A stretch of DNA of 58,386 bases from CAZHVS01 sp964536015 (GCA_964536015.1 CAZHVS010000017.1:1-58386), one strand, 5' to 3'; shown: positions 26,216-36,090, counted from the stretch's first letter. Notes: generated from the letters alone by a model not told the origin. Translations and numbers: made by a program.

Positions 26216-29020
26216 ATGATTAGAAAATTAAAAATAGTTTTTTTGTTTTTGATATTGATTGCGACCTCTAAATCTCAGCAAGTCCTCGATAGTGCAAATG
26301 TAACATACTGGGATAATACAGCAGACGGGAATACAAATGGGACTAATGGTACCTTAATGAATGACCCCCATTATAGAGAATTTATGCAATGGTACCCGCA
26401 ACCTGAGGTTAATGGGTGGTGGACAAGTCAGGGTACAAGTATTTACTGGGGTGGAAATGCACGCAGAGCAAGTAGATACAGTTCAGGAAATAATTCTGGT
26501 GCGCATGCTCATTACTATTGTAATGTGGCAACAACAGATTATTATCTTGTATATCATCAGATGCTTGCTGGAAATGCTTCAACAAATTGTTATGTTAAAT
26601 TTTACCGATTTGGTGAAGGACTTCCTGCTGATAGCTTTAGATATAATATGACGAATAATATGGTTTATTATGATTTTAAACCAAACGGACAATATTCCGA
26701 AGCAACTCGTGGAAGCTGGTATCCTATTGGTATTATTCAACTTTTTGCAGCAGATAGTTCACTTACATTTGAAATTGGTCTGGATAGTCTTGGCTCGAAT
26801 GCACTAATAACCGATGCAGTTGCACTTGTAAGAAGTACCGCCACAGGACCTGATCTTGAGTTTGGCAACAGAAGATTTTCGGAATTACAATTAAACTCTG
26901 CTACTGGTGATACAATTGTAAATTACAGTTTTTATAAAGACAGAGCACCAATTAACTTTCCACAAACAACATTTAAACATGGAAGTGTTTCTACGAAACA
27001 ATTAGTATTATATAATCTGGGAAGTGCAGATTTGGTTATTAGTGGATTTCAAACGAATACAAATAGGTTTTATATTTCAAGTCCGACTCCAATAACAATC
27101 CCTCCAGGTGGAAAACAAAGTATTAATGTTATTTTTGCTCCTAAAGGGGAAGAGATAACTGTTGATAGCTTAACTATTTTAAGCAACGATCCGCTTGAAC
27201 CTCAAGCATCAATTGGTTTAATTGGAACAGGTATTAATTATAATTTTGTTCTTAATGCAAGTCTTACTGGAGGTGAACCACACTGGAACGTTCCTCCTCC
27301 GGGTGGAATTTTTGAATTAATAGGTTCATCTGGTTGGATAAGCTCAATTCCTTCTCCCTGGCAATATCCAATAGTCGGAGGAAATATCTATAGTGTGGTA
27401 AATACCGGAACAAGTAACCAGATAGCTGCAGTATATAAATTCAATATGATCGATTCTCTTTATGGAAAATATTTTCTCGAATATGCAGGACCACTTTATT
27501 CTCCAAATGCTGCACAAAACGTAACTGTTGATGTTGTAACTCCTTTTTATACTAATCCAAATCCTGCTCTTGGTGATACCCAAAGAGTGACAGGATTTAA
27601 TTCTCGTCTTGTTACCCTTGCACAACCCTGGGCTAGAATAGGAGGCAATACTGTTTTTGAATTAAATGGTGGCGGACAAACTGTAATCAGAATGACCAAT
27701 CCAAGTCAAGGAGGAACTGAACTTTTAAGAGCAGATTTACTTCGTGTAAGATTGGTACCAATTGCACCAACAATTAGTACAAGTCTTGATCCCGGAAGAA
27801 ATTTAACATGGAGTCCCGTTTCTATTTATGATTCAATTCGCCAGATGGAAGGTAACTTTCAGAAAAATTTTATTATTGGTTCAAATGGTGAAACTCCTTT
27901 AAGAATTGATACAATTTATTTCAAAGGTGGTTCTCAGTATCAATTTGTAAATCTTCCAACTTTTCCAAGGACTCTTCCTGCAGTTGATGGTCAGTATAAT
28001 TTGTTAATCAATTTTTTACCATCTGAAATAAGAACCTTTGTTGATACAGTTGTAATAAAATCAAATGATCCACGGGATTCTGTTATTCGAGTAAGATTGG
28101 TCGGAAGTGGTAAGGGAACGGGAATTACTGCTGATGATGGTGATGCATCAACATGGATTTTCCCAAGTCAGGTTCAGAATTGGACAGGAACCCCTGATCC
28201 TCAGAATATGGACAAATGGTATAGAGTTACAGGAAGCGGTGTAAATAATACCAGATTGTTTCACTACATCTATTTCAATACAACAGGAGGACCTGAAAAA
28301 GTAGAATGGTATCCTTTCTTCCCGCTAAAACCCGGATTTACCACTAATACTGTTGATAGTTTTGATGTGTATGTAAATACTTCGTCAGGTTCATCAATAA
28401 GTACACCAAGAGCTGTTTACTATATCAATCACGTTGGACCTAAAGGAAGAGATACGGTGATTATTAATCAAAATGCAACTGCATTTGGAGGACAGGTCCC
28501 TGCAAGCGGGAGAGTTTTTCTTGGCAGATATCTCTTTTTAAGAGGCGGACAGGATTATCATGGTGGCGGAACAATTTTTGGCTCTGTTGAATTACTAAAT
28601 GATACTGCAAGAGTCAGTGCTGTTTATCTGGATAGTGCAGTAAATGTTGCACGTCGTGATTCTTTTGTGATACGTGCAGATGCAATTACATTTGAACAGG
28701 CAGGAATTACTTCAGTTGAAGCCGAACCACAAATTACACCAACTGAATATTCTTTAAGCCAGAACTATCCAAATCCATTTAATCCTTCAACTAAGATTAG
28801 ATTTTCAATTCCTCTTGATGAAAAAGTTGAATTAAAAATTTATGATATACTTGGACGTGAAGTTGTTACTCTAATGAGAGAAAATCTAAAGGCAGGTTTT
28901 TATACTGTTGAATGGAATGGAAAAAATTCTTTTAATGAAAAAGTTACTTCGGGAATTTATCTGTATAGAATAGTTGCAGGTAAATTTGTACAGACAAGGA
29001 AAATGATATTAATGAAGTAA
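26216..29020 (+). CDS. Secreted T9SS cargo protein, golvesin-like plus choice-of-anchor D domains (copy 2)
   Basis: 934 residues with the same order as the upstream gene: signal peptide (KIVFLFLILIATSKSQ), golvesin-like domain (VLDSANVTYWDN, YYLVYHQMLAGN), choice-of-anchor D domain (ITIPPGGKQSINVIFAPKGE), a repeat of beta domains, and a T9SS type A sorting domain (SLSQNYPNPFNPSTKIRFSI, DILGREVVTL, YLYRIVAGKFVQTRKM). The two proteins are similar along their whole length. The closest matches are in the central and C-terminal parts, with nucleotide-identical islands (35 bases at 25430-25464 and 28334-28368). This is a tandem duplication followed by divergence of the N-terminal binding domain. 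Exported; ligand unknown. Confidence 0.85.
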   Translation: MIRKLKIVFLFLILIATSKSQQVLDSANVTYWDNTADGNTNGTNGTLMNDPHYREFMQWYPQPEVNGWWTSQGTSIYWGGNARRASRYSSGNNSGAHAHYYCNVATTDYYLVYHQMLAGNASTNCYVKFYRFGEGLPADSFRYNMTNNMVYYDFKPNGQYSEATRGSWYPIGIIQLFAADSSLTFEIGLDSLGSNALITDAVALVRSTATGPDLEFGNRRFSELQLNSATGDTIVNYSFYKDRAPINFPQTTFKHGSVSTKQLVLYNLGSADLVISGFQTNTNRFYISSPTPITIPPGGKQSINVIFAPKGEEITVDSLTILSNDPLEPQASIGLIGTGINYNFVLNASLTGGEPHWNVPPPGGIFELIGSSGWISSIPSPWQYPIVGGNIYSVVNTGTSNQIAAVYKFNMIDSLYGKYFLEYAGPLYSPNAAQNVTVDVVTPFYTNPNPALGDTQRVTGFNSRLVTLAQPWARIGGNTVFELNGGGQTVIRMTNPSQGGTELLRADLLRVRLVPIAPTISTSLDPGRNLTWSPVSIYDSIRQMEGNFQKNFIIGSNGETPLRIDTIYFKGGSQYQFVNLPTFPRTLPAVDGQYNLLINFLPSEIRTFVDTVVIKSNDPRDSVIRVRLVGSGKGTGITADDGDASTWIFPSQVQNWTGTPDPQNMDKWYRVTGSGVNNTRLFHYIYFNTTGGPEKVEWYPFFPLKPGFTTNTVDSFDVYVNTSSGSSISTPRAVYYINHVGPKGRDTVIINQNATAFGGQVPASGRVFLGRYLFLRGGQDYHGGGTIFGSVELLNDTARVSAVYLDSAVNVARRDSFVIRADAITFEQAGITSVEAEPQITPTEYSLSQNYPNPFNPSTKIRFSIPLDEKVELKIYDILGREVVTLMRENLKAGFYTVEWNGKNSFNEKVTSGIYLYRIVAGKFVQTRKMILMK

Positions 29021-29045
29021 GAATTTTAGTGTTTCAATTTTTTTT

Positions 29046-29080
29046 AAATGCCACCTCAATCAGGTGGCATTTTTATTTTC
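29046..29080 (+). terminator. Rho-independent terminator after cargo copy 2
   Basis: Strong hairpin AAATGCCACCT/AGGTGGCATTT (11 bp, five-base loop) followed by TTTTATTTTC. The stem closely resembles the terminator after the first paralogue (AATGCCA...TGGCATT), so the terminator was probably duplicated with the gene. Confidence 0.85.
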
Positions 29081-29134
29081 CAATTCATCTTCTTCTTTTA
29101 TTATTTTGCTTAAGTAAATTACAAATTTTTCAAT

Positions 29135-31108
29135 TTGAGCTATATAAAACTTTCAATATTACTCTTAATCTTTGCAGGAATGATACAACTGGAAAATTTT
29201 ATCATTCAACAAAAAGATACTTCAGCTTTATTACAGGATACCACTATAGCATTAGAAAAAAATGAAAAAACTTTAAGTAATGAATATTCAATAAATTCTT
29301 CTTATGACTTTGATGTTGATATAAATCCTGCGAAAAAGATTATTAATGTTAATGAAGAAATTGTATGGTATAATAACTCTTCTTTCCCCGTAAAAGAAAT
29401 TCATATTCATTTATATGCAAATGCATTCAGGAATAATAAAACAGAATTTATGCTGGGAAAAGCTCTTTCCGAAGAATCCAGGACTGGTATAGAAGTAAAA
29501 AAGTTAAAAGTCAATTCAATAAGTAAAGAATTATTTTATTTTCAACCCGATACTGAAAATGAATATGATAGTACAGTTGCAAAAATTATTCTTGATTCAG
29601 CAGTAAATCAAAATGACTTTGTAAAAATAAATATTATTTATTCAATGAAAATTCCCCGCGCAATTAGCAGGATGGGTTATCTTTCCGGGGAATCAATTTA
29701 TTTCATTGCTCAATGGTTTCCAAAGATTGGAGTATATAAAAATGGGAAATGGATATGCAATCAATATCATTCTTTTACAGAATTTTTTTCAGACTTTGCT
29801 AATTATTCTTTCAGTGTAAATATTCCTGAAGGTTTTACAATTGTTTCTAATGGAGTTGAAATAAAAACTGATAATCCTAAAAAATATAAATCAGAAATTA
29901 AAAGAGTGCATGATTTTGTCTTTATGGCTGTAAAAGATATTAAAGCTCACAAAGATGAATATATTTCTAAAAATGGAAGAAAAATTCAAATAAATTCTTA
30001 CTTACTGGAAAGAGATGAAGGCAATAAAAAAAGATTTACAACTGCTGTAAAAAATGCTTTAGAATATCTTGAAGATAACGTTGGTGAATATCCTTATGGC
30101 AACTTTACATTAATTGGTACGCAAAGCAGTAATAAAAAGATAGGTGGAATGGAGTATCCTGCTTTGATAACATATGATTCTCCTTTATTTGCAAGTGAAG
30201 ATACGCAGTTACCAGAAAAAATAATAATTCACGAAACATGTCACCAGTATTTTTATGGATTACTTGCAAATAATGAAGTTACTGAAGCCTGGCTTGATGA
30301 AGGTTTCGCTGAATATTTTACAACAAAAATTTTGAATAAATATTATCCATCGGGGAAAAACTTCTTCTACTTTTTTGGTTACTATCCTGTTTTTGGTTTA
30401 AACTATTTACAAATTGCACAGGTGCCAATTGTTTATAGTTTGCAGAACATCACTTTACCTGAAGGAGCAATAAGTTTGAAGTACTACTATGAGTATGCCA
30501 TATACGGAACTCTTGCCGATTCAAGTTATAAATACTTAAATGAGGATGTTTATTATTCCTTGTCTTATTGTAAGGCAGAGATATTTCTGCTTACTCTTGA
30601 ACGTTTTATTGGATATGATAAATTGATGGATATAATTAAACTTTATTATAGGCAATTTAAATACAGGCATCCAACAGCTAATGATTTTTTTTCAGTACTA
30701 AAATATAAGAGTAAAAAAGATTTAAGCTGGCTGATTGATGGTTTCTATTACGGCGCTTCAACATGTGATTATAAAATATTAAATTTTAGCAAACGCGGGA
30801 ATATTTATTCAGCAACTTTTTTCCGTGAAGGAGAAGCTAAAGTGCCGCAGTCAGTGGCAGTATATACTAACAAAGATACTCTTTACTTTTTCTGGAATGG
30901 AAAAGAAAGGATTAAAACATTTTCTTTCACTACTCAAAACAATGTTGAAGCAGTTGAACTTGATGCAGACAGGAAAAATCTTTTTGATATAAATTTTGCG
31001 AATAATTCTTATACAACTTCAATTCAATATGCCGGATCATTTAGTTTTGTCATGAGATGGTTCTTCTGGATGCAAAATTTTCTTATGATTATGGGAGGAC
31101 TTTCCTGA
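29135..31108 (+). CDS. M1-family zinc metallopeptidase
   Basis: 657 residues starting at TTG 29135, with a hydrophobic signal peptide. The first part is the M1 beta-saddle domain. The catalytic domain has GGMEYPAL (exopeptidase-type GxMEN-like loop) and the zinc site HETCH at residues 366-370, with the third ligand E389 in WLDEGFAEYF (HExxH-x18-E). A C-terminal region (YGASTCDYKI onward) is a beta domain with a final hydrophobic stretch. The aminopeptidase-type family acts on peptides, here probably in the periplasm or as an anchored protein. Unlike the classic GAMEN, the loop reads GGMEYP, as in many FCB M1-like peptidases. The 3' end overlaps the next membrane-protein gene. Confidence 0.85.
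   Translation: MSYIKLSILLLIFAGMIQLENFIIQQKDTSALLQDTTIALEKNEKTLSNEYSINSSYDFDVDINPAKKIINVNEEIVWYNNSSFPVKEIHIHLYANAFRNNKTEFMLGKALSEESRTGIEVKKLKVNSISKELFYFQPDTENEYDSTVAKIILDSAVNQNDFVKINIIYSMKIPRAISRMGYLSGESIYFIAQWFPKIGVYKNGKWICNQYHSFTEFFSDFANYSFSVNIPEGFTIVSNGVEIKTDNPKKYKSEIKRVHDFVFMAVKDIKAHKDEYISKNGRKIQINSYLLERDEGNKKRFTTAVKNALEYLEDNVGEYPYGNFTLIGTQSSNKKIGGMEYPALITYDSPLFASEDTQLPEKIIIHETCHQYFYGLLANNEVTEAWLDEGFAEYFTTKILNKYYPSGKNFFYFFGYYPVFGLNYLQIAQVPIVYSLQNITLPEGAISLKYYYEYAIYGTLADSSYKYLNEDVYYSLSYCKAEIFLLTLERFIGYDKLMDIIKLYYRQFKYRHPTANDFFSVLKYKSKKDLSWLIDGFYYGASTCDYKILNFSKRGNIYSATFFREGEAKVPQSVAVYTNKDTLYFFWNGKERIKTFSFTTQNNVEAVELDADRKNLFDINFANNSYTTSIQYAGSFSFVMRWFFWMQNFLMIMGGLS
31093..31098 (+). promoter_or_regulatory. 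Shine-Dalgarno sequence pointing to a CTG start
   Basis: GGGAGG lies six bases before CTG 31105-31107, the only plausible initiation codon at that distance. It lies inside the end of the M1 peptidase gene. Confidence 0.5.
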
Positions 31109-32016
31109 AATATTTATTCAAAAATATCATTGTAAAGGCAGCACGACTGGTCTATCCAAATTTTAAATTTGTGATTTTGCTATGGTTGACAAATTTTGCA
31201 TTTGCGGTTGCTTTAAGTCTTCCTATTTATTCTTTATTGCAGGATAATCTTGGTCGCTCAGTGTTAGGTGATAGGCTTTATCTTCAATTTGATTTTTTAT
31301 GGCTAATTCAATTTGAAAAGATTTATGAAAAATCTCTTTCAGTAGTGCCATTTACTCTGTTTTCGGTTGCAGGAATATACATTTTTATTCAGCTATTCTA
31401 TCTCGGTGGGTTACTCTCTGTTTTTACTAATACAAAAAAAAATCATATGGTTGATTTCTTTTATGGGGGAGTGAAATATTTTTATCGTTTTGTTAAAATC
31501 GGAATAATATCTTTTATTCTTTATTTTCTTGCATTAAATGTTGATTCTCTTCTGAACTATTTTATCAAAGAGTCATTTTCGAATTATCCTTCTTCGTACT
31601 ATGAATTTTTATTACAATTTATACGGTATTTGCTTTTTTTGTTGTGGCTTGGAATAATAAGTATCATTTCAGATTATTCAAAAATAACAACTGTGGTTAA
31701 AGATCAGGATAAAATTTATAAATCTATCATTTATGCAATCTTGTTCATCAAAGATAATTTTTCTAAAGTTTTAGCTCTCTTTTTAATTTTATTTATCTTT
31801 TTGGTTGTTGGTGGTATTATTTATAATTTATCTGAAGGTTATATCCCACGAACTCCATTTTATTTTATTATTTTAACATTCATATTGCAACAGTTTTTAA
31901 TAATATTTAGAGTGCTTATACGAATGCTTGTGTACTCTTCAGAAGTTAATTTGTATACAGAATTAAGTGCAGAAGTAATCTATTCAAAAGCAGAAGAAAT
32001 TAGAGCAGGAAATTAA
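31105..32016 (+). CDS. Polytopic membrane protein of unknown function
   Basis: About 303 residues from the CTG at 31105. An in-frame ATG at 31057 would add 16 residues but overlaps the peptidase gene by 52 bases and has no visible ribosome-binding site. GGGAGG at 31093-31098 supports CTG, and the CTGA overlap with the upstream stop copies the coupling style seen elsewhere here. The protein has a basic amphipathic start (KYLFKNIIVKAARL) and about five to six membrane helices with little soluble sequence. I recognise no named family; it resembles small membrane regulators that sit before def/fmt. It ends directly before the def start. Confidence 0.65.
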   Translation: MKYLFKNIIVKAARLVYPNFKFVILLWLTNFAFAVALSLPIYSLLQDNLGRSVLGDRLYLQFDFLWLIQFEKIYEKSLSVVPFTLFSVAGIYIFIQLFYLGGLLSVFTNTKKNHMVDFFYGGVKYFYRFVKIGIISFILYFLALNVDSLLNYFIKESFSNYPSSYYEFLLQFIRYLLFLLWLGIISIISDYSKITTVVKDQDKIYKSIIYAILFIKDNFSKVLALFLILFIFLVVGGIIYNLSEGYIPRTPFYFIILTFILQQFLIIFRVLIRMLVYSSEVNLYTELSAEVIYSKAEEIRAGN

Positions 32017-32571
32017 ATGGCTATTTTACCTATAACACTTTATGGCGATAAAATTTTGAAGAAAAAAGCAAAACGCGTTAATAAAATTTCTCCAGAAATT
32101 TTATCACTTGTAGATGATATGTTTGAAACTATGTATAACGCTGAAGGTATGGGGCTTGCAGCTAACCAGGTCGGAAGAGAAGAATTTATTTTTGTAATCG
32201 ATATTTCTTCCGTTAAAGGTTATGAGACAAGTAAACCGATGGTTTTTATTAATCCTAAAATAGTTGCAAAAAGTGAAGAAAAAATATCTTTAGAAGAAGG
32301 TTGTTTAAGTCTACCAACAATAAGAGCAAAAATAGAGCGACCTGTTGCAGTAAAACTCATTTATAACGATCTTGAGATGAATGAAATAGTTTTAGAAGAT
32401 GATAAATTGTTGGCTCGTGTAGTTCAACATGAACTTGACCATTTGCTGGGAATTTATTTTATAGAAAGAGCAGATGAAGAAACGCAAAAGATGTTGAAAA
32501 AGACTCTTACTAAAATTAAAAACAGAAAAATGGAATTCGATTATCCCGTTACGGAGAAAGATAAATATTAA
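32017..32571 (+). CDS. def: Peptide deformylase
   Basis: 184 residues with all three family motifs: GMGLAANQVG, EEGCLSLP (Cys metal ligand) and QHELDHLLG (two His ligands plus catalytic Glu). It removes the formyl group from nascent N-terminal formyl-methionine. The ATG follows the upstream stop directly and fmt starts three bases after its stop. The pairing of def with fmt (formyl removal and formyl addition) is the classic gene order. Confidence 0.95.
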   Translation: MAILPITLYGDKILKKKAKRVNKISPEILSLVDDMFETMYNAEGMGLAANQVGREEFIFVIDISSVKGYETSKPMVFINPKIVAKSEEKISLEEGCLSLPTIRAKIERPVAVKLIYNDLEMNEIVLEDDKLLARVVQHELDHLLGIYFIERADEETQKMLKKTLTKIKNRKMEFDYPVTEKDKY

Positions 32572-32574
32572 TTA

Positions 32575-33480
32575 ATGAAAATTGTTTTTTTTGGTACACC
32601 ACAATTTGCTGTAGCTTCTCTTGATAAGATTTGCAGCAGTGGACAGGAAGTAGTTACGGTTGTAACTACTCCCGATAAAGAAAAAGGACGAGGTCTTAAA
32701 GTTTCTTCTTCTGATGTTAAAAAATATGCACTTGAAAAAAATATTCCTTTACTTCAACCTGAAAAGTTGAAAGATGAGAATTTTATTTCTCAATTAAAAA
32801 ATATAAATGCAGATTTGTTTATAGTTGTTGCTTATAGAATTCTTCCAGAAGAGGTTTTTAATCTGCCAAAGTATGGCTCATTCAATCTACATGCTTCATT
32901 GTTGCCAAAATTCCGTGGTGCTGCACCTATTCAATGGGCTTTGATAAATGGTGAAAAAGTTACAGGTGTTACCACATTTAAACTGGAATCTAAAGTTGAT
33001 ACCGGCAATATTTATCTGCAAAAAGAATGTACTATTGAGGATGAAGATAATTTTATGACTCTGCACGACAAATTAAAACTACTCGGTGCAGAGCTTGTCA
33101 TCGAAACAATTAATATGATTGAGTCAAATACATTTGAATTAAAATCTCAAAATCATATTCAAGCAACCTCCGCTCCTAAAATTGTAAAAGAAACTTGTTT
33201 AATTAATTGGTCTGAGCCGGCACAAAAGATTCATAATCTGGTAAGAGGACTTTCGCCTTTCCCGGGAGCTTTCTTTATGAATGAAGGGAGGGTATTTAAA
33301 GTTTATAAATCTTTGGTGATCAATAACGATAAAAAAATTCCTGTAGGAGAATTTTTTCAAACAAAAGAAAATTTGATAATTGGTTGTGGCGAAGATGCTC
33401 TATCTATTCTGGAAATTCAACAGGAAGGCAGAAAAAGAATGACAATAGAAGAATTTTTACGAGGGTATTCTTTTAAATAA
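32575..33480 (+). CDS. fmt: Methionyl-tRNA formyltransferase
   Basis: 301 residues. The N-terminal formyltransferase domain has FFGTPQFAVASL and the catalytic segment NLHASLLPKFRGAAPIQWAL (Asn/His/SLLP), then KVDTGNIYLQ with the catalytic Asp. The C-terminal domain has the NLVRGLSPFPGAF segment that binds tRNA. It formylates Met-tRNA(fMet) with 10-formyl-THF. Length is close to normal. It directly follows def. Confidence 0.95.
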   Translation: MKIVFFGTPQFAVASLDKICSSGQEVVTVVTTPDKEKGRGLKVSSSDVKKYALEKNIPLLQPEKLKDENFISQLKNINADLFIVVAYRILPEEVFNLPKYGSFNLHASLLPKFRGAAPIQWALINGEKVTGVTTFKLESKVDTGNIYLQKECTIEDEDNFMTLHDKLKLLGAELVIETINMIESNTFELKSQNHIQATSAPKIVKETCLINWSEPAQKIHNLVRGLSPFPGAFFMNEGRVFKVYKSLVINNDKKIPVGEFFQTKENLIIGCGEDALSILEIQQEGRKRMTIEEFLRGYSFK

Positions 33481-33524
33481 TCATTAATGAATTATTTTGA
33501 ACTAAATTTTATTAAGGAAATATT

Positions 33525-34658
33525 ATGGGCTTTTCAACTGATGCTATTCACGCAGGTCAACATCCCGATGCTGCAACTAATGCAGTAATTACTCCAATTT
33601 ACATGACTTCAACTTATGCACAAGAAGAACTCGGTGTGCACAAGGGTTATACTTACGGTAGATCCCATAACTTAACGCGCTATGCACTTGAAGAGAATGT
33701 ATCAGTTCTTGAAAAAGGAAAATATGGGTTGGCATTTGCAAGTGGTGTCGCAGCAATCAATGCAGTAGCGTCTTTACTTAAAGCAGGAGATCATATAATA
33801 GTTTCTGATAATGTGTATGGTGGAACTTACCGTCTTTTTGAAATGGTACTGGCAAATTATCAATTAGAATTTTCCTGGGTTGATACGACTGATTTTAACA
33901 AAGTAAATACAGCACTTAAACATAACACAAAAATGATCTATGTTGAAACTCCTACAAATCCAATGTTGACTTTAACAGATCTAAGTATGACTTCGCAATT
34001 TGCTAAGGAAAATAATCTTATCAGCGTCTGTGATAATACTTTTATGAGTCCGTATTTTCAGAATCCGCTGGAATTTGGAATTGACATTGTGTTACATAGT
34101 ACTACAAAATACTTAAATGGTCATAGTGATGTAATTGGTGGAATTGTTGTTACAAAGAATGAAGAGCTATATAATAAACTTAAATTTATTCAAAACTCCG
34201 CTGGAGCGGTTCCTTCACCATTTGATTGCTGGCTTACTTTACGCTCAATAAAAACTCTTGCAGTAAGAATGGAGAGACATCAATATAATGCTTGTGTTAT
34301 AGTCGATTTTCTTTCTTCACATCCAAAAGTAAAAAAATTGAATTACCCGGGTTTATCCTCCCATCCACAGTATGAACTTGCAAAAAGACAAATGAAAGGC
34401 TCAGGTGGAATGGTATCTTTTGATGTACTTGATGTACAGATTGCTGAAACATTTTTAAAGAGTGTTAAAGTCTTTACACTTGCCGAAAGTCTTGGTGGAG
34501 TTGAAAGTCTTGTTTGCCAACCTTCAAGTATGACGCATAAACTTGTTCCAAAAGCAGAAAAAGAGAGACTGGGGATTACAGATAGTCTTATTCGTCTATC
34601 AGTTGGAATTGAAGATGTAGAAGATCTAATTGATGATTTAGAGAAAGCTCTATCCTGA
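33525..34658 (+). CDS. Cystathionine gamma-synthase/lyase family PLP enzyme
   Basis: 377 residues of the Cys/Met-metabolism PLP family. YTYGRSHNLTR supplies the phosphate-contacting Tyr/Arg of the neighbouring subunit, CDNTFMSPYF holds the PLP-binding Asp, and HSTTKYLNGHSDV carries the Schiff-base lysine K195. Family activities include cystathionine gamma-synthase, gamma-lyase and methionine gamma-lyase; sequence alone does not separate them. A family-normal length and an ATG with AAGGAAA upstream support the start. A second, divergent member follows 69 bases downstream. Confidence 0.85.
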   Translation: MGFSTDAIHAGQHPDAATNAVITPIYMTSTYAQEELGVHKGYTYGRSHNLTRYALEENVSVLEKGKYGLAFASGVAAINAVASLLKAGDHIIVSDNVYGGTYRLFEMVLANYQLEFSWVDTTDFNKVNTALKHNTKMIYVETPTNPMLTLTDLSMTSQFAKENNLISVCDNTFMSPYFQNPLEFGIDIVLHSTTKYLNGHSDVIGGIVVTKNEELYNKLKFIQNSAGAVPSPFDCWLTLRSIKTLAVRMERHQYNACVIVDFLSSHPKVKKLNYPGLSSHPQYELAKRQMKGSGGMVSFDVLDVQIAETFLKSVKVFTLAESLGGVESLVCQPSSMTHKLVPKAEKERLGITDSLIRLSVGIEDVEDLIDDLEKALS

Positions 34659-34690
34659 ATTTTGACATCAATTTGAAAAAAAATTATTCC

Positions 34691-34698
34691 TAATTTTG
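34691..34698 (+). promoter_or_regulatory. Candidate -7 element before the second trans-sulfuration gene
   Basis: TAATTTTG is an exact TAnnTTTG match, 29 bases before the ATG at 34728. A TTTG at 34672-34675 gives a short 15-base spacer, so the -33 match is weak. Confidence 0.4.
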
Positions 34699-34727
34699 CA
34701 GTGCAAATTTAAGGAAAGGATTTTACT

Positions 34728-36056
34728 ATGTCTGATCAAAAACCAAACAATGAAAACAATAGCGAATTTGATGAGAAGAAGTACTCATTTGATACGCATA
34801 TTATCTATGGGAAAAATATTTCACATAAGTGGGATTATTCACATCACGTTACTTCTCCAATGTCTTCTTCAACAACATTCAGACTCGATTCGGTAGAAAG
34901 AGGGGCACAGGGTTTTATAAGTTTTGCAAATACTCCCAGTATGCACGAGGATGAAACACCAATTTATATTTATGACCGTCTTGGTGAACCAAATAAAGAT
35001 ATACTTGAAGAAAATCTTGCATATGTAGAAAAAGGTGAAATGGCTGTTACTTTTTCTTCAGGTATGGGGGCAATATCTGCAATTCTTGGAATACTAACAA
35101 AAAGTAATGATGAAATTATTGCTCACAATACTCTTTATGGATGTACAGTCTCTCTATTCAATAATTGGTACCCAAGGTTAAATATTAAGGTAAATTATAC
35201 TGATTTTACAAATCTGCAAAATATTCTTCCTTTAATCAATTCTAACACAAAAGTAATTTATTTTGAAACTCCAGCAAATCCTAATCTTGATATAATAGAT
35301 ATCAATGCACTTGCAGAACTAATGAAAAAAATTAATTCAGAAAGAAAATCAGATAACCAAATTTACATTGTTGTTGATAATACTTTTTCAACTCCATTTT
35401 GCCAAAGACCGATTGAGTATGGCGCTGATTTTGTGGTTCATTCACTTACAAAAGGTATTGGTGGATTTGGAACCGATATGGGCGGTGTTGTAATTGGTAG
35501 AAAAGAATTTAGAGATATGCTGCTTCTTTATAGAAAAGATTTTGGTGGTGTACTAAATACAAAAGCTGCATGGTCAGTACTAACTTATGGTTTGCCTTCT
35601 TTAGCTGTTCGACAAAAACAAATGATAAATTCTGCTCAAAAGATTGCTGCTTTTTTGAATACTCATCCTAAAATCGATTTTGTAAATTACCCCGGACTTG
35701 AAAACTATAAATATCATCAGCTTGCTAAAAAACAAATGAAAGATTTTGATGGAAATTTTGCTCCCGGCAGTATGATTTATTTTACTATCAAAGGTAAAGA
35801 TGCTGAAGAAAGCAGAACTAAAGGAAGAACTTTTATGAATTATGTTGCAAGTTTTGCTTATACAATGACTTTAGCAGTAAGTCTTGGACACACACGCACT
35901 TTAATCGAACATCCAGCTTCAATGACCCATTCAGTTATCCCTGCAGACAAACTTGTTGAGAAGGGAATTCATCCCGGTGGTATAAGGCTTGCAATAGGAC
36001 TGGAAAAAGCAGAAGATATTCTTTTTGATTTGGAAAGATGCTTGAAAGTTATTTAA
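34728..36056 (+). CDS. Second trans-sulfuration-type PLP enzyme
   Basis: 442 residues, longer than its neighbour because of an N-terminal extension (about 30 residues, Asn/Glu-rich) and an insertion near residue 205. The PLP-binding Asp is in VVDNTFSTPF and the Schiff-base lysine is K242 in HSLTKGIGGFGTDM. The family also includes O-acetylhomoserine sulfhydrylase and methionine gamma-lyase; which of these is unknown. The C-terminal SVSLGHTRTLIEHPASMTHS segment is characteristic. It is transcribed with its partner or from its own promoter (TAATTTTG at 34691), and terminates at a hairpin at 36091-36123. Confidence 0.82.
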   Translation: MSDQKPNNENNSEFDEKKYSFDTHIIYGKNISHKWDYSHHVTSPMSSSTTFRLDSVERGAQGFISFANTPSMHEDETPIYIYDRLGEPNKDILEENLAYVEKGEMAVTFSSGMGAISAILGILTKSNDEIIAHNTLYGCTVSLFNNWYPRLNIKVNYTDFTNLQNILPLINSNTKVIYFETPANPNLDIIDINALAELMKKINSERKSDNQIYIVVDNTFSTPFCQRPIEYGADFVVHSLTKGIGGFGTDMGGVVIGRKEFRDMLLLYRKDFGGVLNTKAAWSVLTYGLPSLAVRQKQMINSAQKIAAFLNTHPKIDFVNYPGLENYKYHQLAKKQMKDFDGNFAPGSMIYFTIKGKDAEESRTKGRTFMNYVASFAYTMTLAVSLGHTRTLIEHPASMTHSVIPADKLVEKGIHPGGIRLAIGLEKAEDILFDLERCLKVI

Positions 36057-36090
36057 CAGGTTTTCATGATTGTTAAGTAAGTATTGTTTG

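Noticed and set aside
23363..29020. The duplicated cargo genes as parts of a mobile element
   Set aside because: No transposase, integrase or terminal inverted repeat borders the pair, and each copy has its own terminator.
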